Below, one piece after another: positions 1-5,602 of a stretch of DNA of 5,602 nucleotides. Both the position numbers and the translations under genes were made by a program. The number at the start of each line of letters is the position of its first letter. Positions within the stretch are counted from its first letter, which is position 1. The notes beneath the pieces are model-generated. The model was not told where the DNA came from. It was given only the letters and a program-made list of their open reading frames with translations, and ran no database searches. The DNA lies in the NCBI GenBank assembly GCA_903915485.1, contig CAIWTC010000362.1, forward strand, positions 1 through 5,602, read 5' to 3'. This stretch comes from an uncultured Ignavibacteriales bacterium. Lineage in GTDB: Bacteria; Bacteroidota; Ignavibacteria; Ignavibacteriales; Ignavibacteriaceae.

Positions 1-2
1 CC

Positions 3-41
3 GGAGAAAAGTGCACCGGAAAATTTGTTGTGATTAAGTAA
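3..41 (+). CDS. C-terminal tail of an upstream gene, possibly the T9SS sortase PorU (partial)
   Basis: Only the last 12 codons and a TAA stop are visible, reading GEKCTGKFVVIK. The ending T-G-K-F-V-V-I-K resembles the final beta strand of a T9SS C-terminal domain, where a basic residue is followed by short hydrophobics and a terminal lysine or arginine. The other two frames also stay open to stops at 31-33 and 35-37, but their endings look less like a natural C-terminus. The stop lies inside the Shine-Dalgarno-like AAGGAG of the next gene, which suggests one operon. In several T9SS bacteria porU, which itself carries a CTD, lies immediately upstream of porV, so PorU is the best guess. Twelve residues cannot prove it. 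I am fairly confident that a gene ends here and much less sure of its identity. Confidence 0.5.
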   Translation, partial: GEKCTGKFVVIK

Positions 42-45
42 GGAG
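40..45 (+). promoter_or_regulatory. Shine-Dalgarno-like AAGGAG for the PorV-family gene
   Basis: AAGGAG overlaps the stop codon of the upstream reading frame. Its spacing is only 2 bases to the ATG at 48 but 11 bases to the in-frame ATG at 57. Neither is the usual 5 to 9 bases, so the site does not settle the start. The overlap with the upstream stop suggests translational coupling. Confidence 0.5.
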
Positions 46-47
46 AT

Positions 48-1049
48 ATGAATACAATGAAAACAATTACTAATAACAACAATCAAAAATTTGTCATGGC
101 TATCATGATAGCCCTAATGACTTTGTTCATAAGCTCTGAAATATTTGCATTTGAAAAGTCAGGCACTACTTCTTTTCAATTCCTTTCTATAAGGCCTTCA
201 GCAAGAGCAGCATCACTTGGAGGTGCCTACACAACTATGGCAACTAATTCAGAAGCCTGTTTCTGGAATCCAGCGGGATTACAGAAAATTGATAACATGG
301 ATTTTTCATCTACATATACAGACTACATCTTTGATGTAAAAATGTATTCACTTGCCTTTGGAGTCAACCAGGGGTCTTCAACCTTTGGAGCATTCGCACT
401 TTTCTCTGATGTTGGAAACATCGAGGAAACAGTTGTAGAAAATGCTGGCTTCAAAGATGGCAAATATAATCCGGGACTTACCGGAAACTCATTTCGCCCA
501 AAGCAATTTGTCGGCGGTGTTTCGTTTGCTCAATCGTTGACGGAATCATTCACATTCGGAATAAATGTTAAATATGTTTTGGAAGACTTGATATACAGTA
601 AAGCTTCTGCAGTAGTATTTGACGGTGGAATATTATTCAATACGGGATATAAATCTATTGTTGTCGGTGCAGCTATAAAGAATTTTGGCCCGGAGGTTAA
701 GTTTGTTGATTCAAAATATCCGATACCACAAACGCTAAATATTGGTGTTTCGGCCAATCTAATTGGAAAAGTATCTCTCTTAATGCCGTCTGATGATATG
801 CAATTAGCATTAAGTTATGATTTGATTCAGCCACGAGATTTTGACCAACAGCATGCTTTAGGATTTGAGTATTCATTCAATAACATGATTGATTTGCGTG
901 CAGGCTATAAGTTTAACGGCGATCAGGAATCATATGCTTTTGGTTTCGGTTTTAAGTGGGCTGATTTCAGGTTGGATTATGCATATACGCCTATGGGAGA
1001 TTTCCTGCCGACGATACAAAGAATTTCTTTTGGATATAACTTTAAATAG
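48..1049 (+). CDS. porV: PorV/PorQ-family outer-membrane beta-barrel protein (T9SS component)
   Basis: This is a 333-residue predicted outer-membrane barrel. Residues 15-34 form the hydrophobic core and end of a Sec signal peptide, with likely cleavage after IFA (residue 34). The mature N-terminus carries the PorV/PorQ signature: FLSIRPSARAASLGGAY at about 45-61, then FWNPAGL at 72-78. The rest alternates short amphipathic strands with glycine and aromatic residues, as in FadL-type barrels. Known PorV binds the CTDs of T9SS cargo at the Sov/SprA translocon and delivers them to the PorU sortase; P. gingivalis PorV is somewhat longer. The start at 48 gives the longest frame, but ATG 57 (MKTITN...) has a more workable ribosome-site spacing. 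The possible PorU tail upstream and the CTD cargo downstream support a T9SS role. PorV rather than PorQ or another UPF0164-like paralogue is inferred from context, so the symbol is tentative. Confidence 0.8.
   Translation: MNTMKTITNNNNQKFVMAIMIALMTLFISSEIFAFEKSGTTSFQFLSIRPSARAASLGGAYTTMATNSEACFWNPAGLQKIDNMDFSSTYTDYIFDVKMYSLAFGVNQGSSTFGAFALFSDVGNIEETVVENAGFKDGKYNPGLTGNSFRPKQFVGGVSFAQSLTESFTFGINVKYVLEDLIYSKASAVVFDGGILFNTGYKSIVVGAAIKNFGPEVKFVDSKYPIPQTLNIGVSANLIGKVSLLMPSDDMQLALSYDLIQPRDFDQQHALGFEYSFNNMIDLRAGYKFNGDQESYAFGFGFKWADFRLDYAYTPMGDFLPTIQRISFGYNFK
98..113. repeat. 16-bp perfect palindrome inside the signal-peptide codons
   Basis: GGCTATCATGATAGCC equals its own reverse complement. In the mRNA it can fold as a 6-bp stem with a CAUG tetraloop. 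It lies about 50 bases into the porV-like coding region, within codons for the signal-peptide hydrophobic core. It may be a chance consequence of codons for A-I-M-I-A, or an early-coding hairpin. No second copy was noticed in the window. Confidence 0.6.
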
Positions 1050-1061
1050 GAAACTGATAAT

Positions 1062-2549
1062 ATGAAAATGAAAATAAGCTATATTCTGAAAATGATAATA
1101 TTCTCTTCTGCTGTGATGTTTGCGCAGCATAGGGGAGATCAGTTTTTTATGCAGGGAGTTACAGGAACTCCCGAAGTATCCGCCCGTGCCCTTGCACGCG
1201 GAGGTGCTTTTTCTGCTGATTATGGAGACATCAATGCATTGTTCTATAATCCTGCAGGACTAAGCGACATTAAAGATAATAAGATTATGATTTTTGCAAA
1301 TCGTGATTTTAGTTTAATTCGTGAGAATCAGGATTATCGTCCTTCAACTTATATGGGAATGCTTTCACTTTATTTGGAAGGGTATTATGTCCCTAATCCA
1401 AAATACAGTGGTGGCGATGATATGACAATTGTTCAAAACGATTCAACCTGGGCATTAACTGACCCTAAATTTGGACAGGACCCATACAGCAAAGAAGCTG
1501 CAGCTTGGCAAAAAACATATAGTAAAATTATGCCGATTAACGCAGCTATTGCAATTCCTATTACTAACGACATTTCTATCGCAGCATCATATTTCAAAAA
1601 TCCTATTTTTGATTATGACGGAAATATTACATATTTGACTCCGCATCCTGGATACTCATTTTATAATCCACTAAGCCAAGCAAATTCTCTTAATCCAATT
1701 AGTATGCAGTGGTATAGATTTAGCAGATTGCGCACCGGAGATATGCAGACAATTACTGCAGGACTTTCATATAAAATAGATAATGATATAAGAATCGGAG
1801 TTAAGGGTAATTATATAACCGGAAAGTCAGATGATTGTATTGGTCTCAATAAATTTGGAGTGCTTGATTTACTAGGTGGAAATTCTTTTGGATTTACTTA
1901 TGAAAAATTTAAGGATACTTCTTACGGAACTTCTAAGTACAAATCTCTACAGCTTTCAGCAGGTGCAATATATACAATTAATAATTTTAATTTGGGTATC
2001 ATCATAAATATACCGTATACTATTCAGAGAGATTGGGAAAATACCAGAAAAGTTAATTGGAGACCTAACAGAGATTCGATTATTACGAGTTCACTGACAG
2101 GTGTAGATAAAATGAAAGTTCCGCTTTCATACACTTTCGGCGTTAAGTTCAATGCAAAAAAGAGCGTGGCTATTGCGCTTGATATAGATTATAAACCAGT
2201 TGGAGATGCAGCTTACGAATTCGGTAAAGTTGATACTTTTTTCCAAAGTATGGTGAATCAAGTTATAATAAGAACCGGCATTGAAGTTACTGTCAGTAAA
2301 GGCATCAATGTTTCATTAGGCTACCGGAATACTCCCGAAGCTTTCCTTCCTGACGGAGCGGCCGTAAAAGACCACGGTCCTATAACTACAAGCTACACGA
2401 TAGGTGCTTCTTATAATACTTGGCTAGGCAGGGTAGATGCAGTATACGAATTTTCAAAACTAAAATACTATGATTCATATTATACAAATACGAATTACAA
2501 TACACTACTAAATGATAAGTTTTCAGTAAGTTATTTATTAACATTCTAA
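1062..2549 (+). CDS. Second PorV/FadL-like outer-membrane beta-barrel protein
   Basis: This 495-residue protein has a Sec signal peptide (hydrophobic residues 5-21, likely cleavage at MFA/Q near 21). The mature start carries SARALARGGAFSADYGD (about 40-56) and LFYNPAGL (60-67), the same RAxxxGGA...NPAGL pattern as the preceding gene, so the two are probably distant homologues. It is about 160 residues longer, with polar aromatic-rich segments near 85-160 that look like long surface loops. Alternating strands continue to a C-terminal phenylalanine (VSYLLTF), a classic barrel-assembly signal. An AGGAAA at 1049-1054, overlapping the upstream TAG, sits about 7 bases before the ATG. The 12-base gap to the upstream gene and 19-base gap to the cargo gene indicate an operon. 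It could be a FadL/OmpP1-type porin, a PorV/PorQ paralogue or an accessory T9SS barrel. Barrel fold is confident; function is not. Confidence 0.75.
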   Translation: MKMKISYILKMIIFSSAVMFAQHRGDQFFMQGVTGTPEVSARALARGGAFSADYGDINALFYNPAGLSDIKDNKIMIFANRDFSLIRENQDYRPSTYMGMLSLYLEGYYVPNPKYSGGDDMTIVQNDSTWALTDPKFGQDPYSKEAAAWQKTYSKIMPINAAIAIPITNDISIAASYFKNPIFDYDGNITYLTPHPGYSFYNPLSQANSLNPISMQWYRFSRLRTGDMQTITAGLSYKIDNDIRIGVKGNYITGKSDDCIGLNKFGVLDLLGGNSFGFTYEKFKDTSYGTSKYKSLQLSAGAIYTINNFNLGIIINIPYTIQRDWENTRKVNWRPNRDSIITSSLTGVDKMKVPLSYTFGVKFNAKKSVAIALDIDYKPVGDAAYEFGKVDTFFQSMVNQVIIRTGIEVTVSKGINVSLGYRNTPEAFLPDGAAVKDHGPITTSYTIGASYNTWLGRVDAVYEFSKLKYYDSYYTNTNYNTLLNDKFSVSYLLTF

Positions 2550-2558
2550 TCACTAAAT

Positions 2559-2562
2559 GAGG
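2559..2562 (+). promoter_or_regulatory. Ribosome binding site that decides the first cargo gene's start
   Basis: GAGG lies 6 bases before ATG 2569 and overlaps the alternative in-frame ATG at 2557, which has no such site. The downstream paralogue has GAGG at 4230-4233, 5 bases before its own ATG, and the following codons also match (LNK in both). The comparison fixes translation at 2569 and removes four residues from the longest frame. Confidence 0.75.
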
Positions 2563-2568
2563 TTCACA

Positions 2569-4128
2569 ATGACACTAAACAAAATGCGTGTTCTGGCAAT
2601 GATTGCTATTTTGAGTTTATCTGCATATGCTGCGGATGTAACTTCTCTACTTTCAGGTAACTGGAGCGACCCGACAATCTGGTCAAATGGAGTTGTCCCG
2701 ACCGCTGTAGATAATGTAACAATCAATGATACACATATAATTACATTAGATGCAGTAGATGCGGCCGTTAATAATTTAACGGTAGGCAATGGCACCTCAG
2801 GGTCTTTTCTGAGCAGTAAAACGATGGCCGGTAAAATAACTATTAACGGCGATTTGGTTATTATGTCAGGAGCAACTTTCAAAACGCAAACTTCAACTGT
2901 TGGAGTATTAATTCATACTTTTACTGTTTATGGCAACATTACAAATAACGGCGGGATTATTGCTTTAAGAAATGGTTCAACATCAGCATCTCCACAGACT
3001 CTTGCAGTTATGAATCTTTCTTTACTAGGCACGAATACAGTCACTATCACAATGGGTGCTCCTTCTGCTACAAATACCGGATTTAATGGAGCAACAATTA
3101 ACAAAACAGGCGGAGCTAAAATCATTTTAGGCTCTGACATGATTTGCGGCAGCGGCTCATCAGCAGCACCAACAGCAGAACCAATTGTTAATCTTACAAA
3201 TGGTATTATCGAAACAGGTGCTTATGTTTTTATTTCATTATCTACTACAAGTGCAACTGTAAGTGCAGGTTCTAGTGTATCATATATTAATGGAACTATG
3301 GGTCGCGGGATGTCCAATACAGCCGGTAAATTAGGAACATTTGCTATTGGTGATAAAAATGGGTATCGTCCAGCATCAGTCAAATCTTCAACATCCGGAG
3401 TTGTAACCGGGCACTATTTAAAAGTTGGATGCTTTTCCGGAAATGCAAATACCGGCTCAAGTACTTTCCCTGATGGTTTAATTGATAAAGTTTCTGGAGT
3501 TAGATATTATAAGGTATCTTTTGGTAGAACAGTAGCGGCTGCGGTTACAGCTCCTGATACCATGGGTATTGACACATTCCGTCCTTCATATGCAATTGGT
3601 GATGGTGTTGCTGCAGGCAATTTAAATTTAAGATGTGCTTATTCAAGTGATGACCGTGCAACCTGGACGGAATTGCATGATAATTATCCCGACCTTACTG
3701 TTGCAAGTGATACAGTAAAAAACTATATGAGTGATACACTGGCATCAGCGATATTCATTAAAGATGGCGGAAAATCTATATACTTTGCTATTGCGAGATT
3801 AACGGGAACAACTGAAAATACTTTAGACGGTACTACAGCAATAGCCCGTGAAAATGGCAAGACAAATACTTTTGTATTGGACCAAAATTATCCTAATCCT
3901 TTCAACCCTTCAACTGCAATATCTTATGAAATAAATAAGGCAGGGATGACTAATCTTAAAGTCTATGATGTCATGGGCAGGGAAGTTATGATGCTTGTTA
4001 ATGAACAGCAGGAAGCAGGAAGATATAATGTTAAATTCAATGCAAGTTCGCTTGCAAGTGGAATATATTTATACAAACTTACCTCAGGCAATCTATCGGT
4101 TACTAAAAAAATGAGTTTACTTAAGTAA
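2569..4128 (+). CDS. Secreted protein with G8-like N-terminus and T9SS type A sorting domain
   Basis: This 519-residue cargo protein has a clean Sec signal peptide (1-21, cleavage at AYA/A). Residues 27-52 read LLSGNWSDPTIWSNG and onward, with Trp32 and Trp38, then ITLD and NLTVGN. This resembles the G8/beta-helix-like segment common in exported Bacteroidota proteins. The middle is rich in Ser, Thr, Gly and Asn with regular beta periodicity, and a second region near 255-360 holds GTFAIGDKNGYRP and RYYKVSFGR. Residues 435-519 are a complete T9SS CTD: QNYPNPFNPST (439-449), LKVYDVMGREV (463-473), ASGIYLYKL (496-504) and terminal KKMSLLK. The CTD would direct export across the outer membrane and probably attachment by PorU, being removed in the process. 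No catalytic motif was recognised, so adhesion or a surface-layer role is only a guess. ATG 2557 is the alternative start. Cys193 and Cys288 are shared with the paralogue; Cys356 is not. Confidence 0.88.
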   Translation: MTLNKMRVLAMIAILSLSAYAADVTSLLSGNWSDPTIWSNGVVPTAVDNVTINDTHIITLDAVDAAVNNLTVGNGTSGSFLSSKTMAGKITINGDLVIMSGATFKTQTSTVGVLIHTFTVYGNITNNGGIIALRNGSTSASPQTLAVMNLSLLGTNTVTITMGAPSATNTGFNGATINKTGGAKIILGSDMICGSGSSAAPTAEPIVNLTNGIIETGAYVFISLSTTSATVSAGSSVSYINGTMGRGMSNTAGKLGTFAIGDKNGYRPASVKSSTSGVVTGHYLKVGCFSGNANTGSSTFPDGLIDKVSGVRYYKVSFGRTVAAAVTAPDTMGIDTFRPSYAIGDGVAAGNLNLRCAYSSDDRATWTELHDNYPDLTVASDTVKNYMSDTLASAIFIKDGGKSIYFAIARLTGTTENTLDGTTAIARENGKTNTFVLDQNYPNPFNPSTAISYEINKAGMTNLKVYDVMGREVMMLVNEQQEAGRYNVKFNASSLASGIYLYKLTSGNLSVTKKMSLLK

Positions 4129-4140
4129 AATAAAATTTCT

Positions 4141-4181
4141 GAAAGTCCCGGGAATAATTTCACGGGACTTTCGCTTCTTTT
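4141..4181 (+). terminator. Strong intrinsic (rho-independent) terminator
   Basis: GAAAGTCCCG (4141-4150) pairs perfectly with CGGGACTTTC (4163-4172). Inside, a G-A mismatch is followed by GAA/TTC (4152-4154 with 4159-4161) closing a TAAT loop. A T-rich tract, CTTCTTTT, follows at 4174-4181. It begins 12 bases after the cargo stop codon and should end the transcript of the preceding genes. The + strand sequence just before the stem is A-rich (4127-4136), so it could also work on the opposite strand, although no gene pointing that way is visible here. Confidence 0.9.
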
Positions 4182-4229
4182 AATTTCACACCCAACCTTT
4201 CATTCATCAAAAAATTTTCAAATATTTAC

Positions 4230-4233
4230 GAGG
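4230..4233 (+). promoter_or_regulatory. Ribosome binding site of the second cargo gene
   Basis: GAGG stands 5 bases before the ATG at 4239 and matches the corresponding site of the upstream paralogue. The 50 or so bases between the terminator and this site should hold the promoter if the gene is independently transcribed, but I see no convincing -35/-10 or Bacteroidetes-type -33/-7 pair in this A/T-rich stretch. Confidence 0.65.
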
Positions 4234-4238
4234 ACTCA

Positions 4239-5602
4239 ATGAAACTAAACAAACTTTACACTTTGTTAATTGTTGCTTTTATGTTCATTTCTGCTTACCC
4301 TGCTGAAATAACTACACTATTATCAGGGAACTGGAGCGACCCTACTGTTTGGTCAGCAGGTGTAGTGCCTACAGCCTCTGATAATGTAACTATCAACGAT
4401 ACACACTTAATTACTTTAGATGTAGCTGATGCAGCTGTTAATAACTTAACAGTCGGCAATGGAATATCAGGTTCATTCTTAACCAGTAAAACGCTTGCTG
4501 GTAAATTAATAATTAATGGAAACCTGGTTATTATGGCGGGCGGTACTTTTAAGACCCAGACTTCTACCGTTGGATTATTACTACATACATTAACTATCTA
4601 CGGTAACATTACTAACAATGGCGGTTTTTTAGCACTAAGGAACGGCTCAACTTCAGCATCTCCACAAACTCTTGCTGTTATGAATACTGTATTTTTGGGA
4701 GCTACTAATAGTACTGTAACAATGGGAGCTTACATCACATCAACAAATACCGGTTTTAATGGAATAACACTAAATAAAACAGGCGTTGCTAAAGTTGTTT
4801 TAGGTTCTGATATGATATGCGCCGGTGCTGCATCTGCAGCGGCATCTGCTGACCCTATTTTCACATTCACAAATGGGCTTCTTGAAACAGGTGCATTTAC
4901 TATTGTTTGTCAGTCAACCACTACTGCAACAGTGGGTGCAGGTTCAGCTACAAGTTATATCAGTGGTAATTTAGCTCGTGGTATGTCAAACTCTGCCGGC
5001 AAACTTGGAACATTTCCAATCGGTGACTCAAAAGGATACCGTCCGGTTCAGGTTAAAACTTCGACTTCAGGAGTTGCAACCGGACATTATGTAAGAGTCG
5101 GCTGCATATCAGGTAACGCAAACAATTCTAGTGTATTCTCGGATGGATTGATTGACAAAGTATCCTCAGTTAGATATTTCAAAGTATCATATGGAAGATT
5201 ACCTATCGCTGCAGCTGCTCCTGATACTATAGGAATAGATTCTTTCCGCCCATCTTATGGTGACGGAGACGGAGTTGGCACAGGAAATTCAAACTTGAGA
5301 ACTGCTTACTCATTTGATGAAAGAGCTACTTGGTTAACTTTGCACGACAATTATCCTGATGTTACTGCTCCAAGTGCAACACCGGTCTATTTACCAAGTG
5401 ATACGCTTGCTCCTGCAATTTTCGTAAAAGAAAATGGAAAATCAATTTATTTCACTTTGGCAAGACTAACCGGTACTACCGATAATACATTAACTGAAAC
5501 TGCAACACTTGTCCGAGAAAACCAAGTTGCAAAATCTTTTGTTCTTGAACAAAACTATCCTAACCCTTTCAACCCTTCAACTTCTATCAGTTATGAAATC
5601 AC
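4239..5602 (+). CDS. Paralogous secreted T9SS cargo protein (partial, 3' end beyond window)
   Basis: The frame is open from ATG 4239 to the window end: 454 complete codons and two bases. A Sec signal peptide (1-22, near AYPA/E) is followed by the G8-like LLSGNWSDPTVWSAG with Trp32 and Trp38, then INDTHLITLD and NLTVGN, closely matching the gene just upstream. The middle repeats the landmarks ARGMSNSAGKLGTFPIGD, GYRP, RYFKVSYGR and SIYFTLARLTGTT. The T9SS CTD begins at Phe434 with QNYPNPFNPST (438-448) and is cut at Ile454; by comparison with the paralogue about 65 residues are missing. Cys194 and Cys289 correspond to Cys193 and Cys288 of the upstream copy, while Cys224 is its own. It should be exported and processed by the T9SS like its sibling. 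It lies behind a strong terminator, so its expression is probably separate. Molecular function is not recognisable. Confidence 0.88.
   Translation, partial: MKLNKLYTLLIVAFMFISAYPAEITTLLSGNWSDPTVWSAGVVPTASDNVTINDTHLITLDVADAAVNNLTVGNGISGSFLTSKTLAGKLIINGNLVIMAGGTFKTQTSTVGLLLHTLTIYGNITNNGGFLALRNGSTSASPQTLAVMNTVFLGATNSTVTMGAYITSTNTGFNGITLNKTGVAKVVLGSDMICAGAASAAASADPIFTFTNGLLETGAFTIVCQSTTTATVGAGSATSYISGNLARGMSNSAGKLGTFPIGDSKGYRPVQVKTSTSGVATGHYVRVGCISGNANNSSVFSDGLIDKVSSVRYFKVSYGRLPIAAAAPDTIGIDSFRPSYGDGDGVGTGNSNLRTAYSFDERATWLTLHDNYPDVTAPSATPVYLPSDTLAPAIFVKENGKSIYFTLARLTGTTDNTLTETATLVRENQVAKSFVLEQNYPNPFNPSTSISYEI

Larger units (their letters stand above)
2559..5602 (+). repeat. Tandem gene duplication of the T9SS cargo gene
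   Basis: The genes starting at 2569 and 4239 are collinear over their visible length, beginning with a matching GAGG ribosome site and LNK start. Hand alignment gives roughly four-fifths identity over the first 125 or so mature residues and clearly less, perhaps 60 percent, through the middle. Indels are single residues only: about one extra in the second copy before Cys194 and two fewer after Cys289. DNA differs at many synonymous third positions, for example around the shared GNWSDPT, so the duplication is not recent. No obvious mobile element or repeat border flanks either copy. Confidence 0.88.

Noticed and set aside
530..757. Minus-strand open frame of 75 codons
   Set aside because: It lies wholly inside the porV-like gene, has no ribosome site and shows no recognisable protein features. 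It is a shadow of the coding strand.
930..1130. Minus-strand open frame of 66 codons across the junction of the two barrel genes
   Set aside because: It overlaps two well-supported genes, and its Arg/His-rich product has no signature.
1185..1198. GC-rich hairpin CGTGC-CCTT-GCACG
   Set aside because: It falls on the codons of the conserved RALARGG motif, the stem is only 5 bp and no T tract follows, so codon choice explains it.
2553..2882. Minus-strand open frame of 109 codons with a hydrophobic-looking product
   Set aside because: It is antisense to the cargo gene's signal peptide and G8-like region, whose reading is confirmed by conservation with the downstream paralogue.
3963..4163. Minus-strand open frame of 66 codons across the terminator
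   Set aside because: It is antisense to the CTD and crosses the hairpin. The CTD on the + strand is unambiguous.
4182..4229. Possible promoter for the second cargo gene in A/T-rich sequence
   Set aside because: No pair of boxes with sensible spacing fits either the sigma-70 or the Bacteroidetes -33/-7 pattern well enough to call.

Overview
The window is AT-rich and densely coding, with every supportable gene on the + strand. The content points to a member of the Bacteroidota/Chlorobiota/Ignavibacteriota superphylum with a type IX secretion system (T9SS). There are two PorV/FadL-type outer-membrane barrels with the SxRAxxxGGA...NPAGL signature, and two exported proteins carrying a type A T9SS C-terminal sorting domain (CTD) with the QNYPNPFNPST signature. 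That CTD wording is typical of Ignavibacteria and relatives, but the exact lineage is inference.

Layout. Positions 3-41 hold the last 12 codons of an upstream gene; the ending resembles the final strand of a T9SS CTD and could be PorU, the usual partner upstream of porV. Next is a PorV/PorQ-family protein (48-1049, possibly starting at 57). Twelve bases later comes a second, longer PorV/FadL-like barrel (1062-2549). Nineteen bases after that is a complete secreted protein with a G8-like N-terminus and a T9SS CTD (2569-4128, 519 residues). A strong intrinsic terminator (4141-4181) closes this apparent four-gene transcription unit. After a 110-base intergenic gap, a second copy of the secreted-protein gene begins (4239) and runs off the window inside its CTD. 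It has no in-window stop codon.

How the genes fit together. In characterised T9SS, PorV is a 14-stranded barrel that binds CTDs as cargo leaves the Sov/SprA translocon and delivers them to the PorU sortase complex. Here a PorV-like protein, a second related barrel and a CTD cargo appear to share one transcript, with a paralogous cargo gene just behind the terminator. The most interesting reading is a secretion module in which shuttle, accessory barrel and cargo are made together, followed by a duplicated cargo locus with separate expression. This is a hypothesis from gene order; the components belong to recognisable families.

No tRNA, rRNA, CRISPR array, insertion sequence or phage feature was seen, and no stretch longer than 300 bases lacks a gene.
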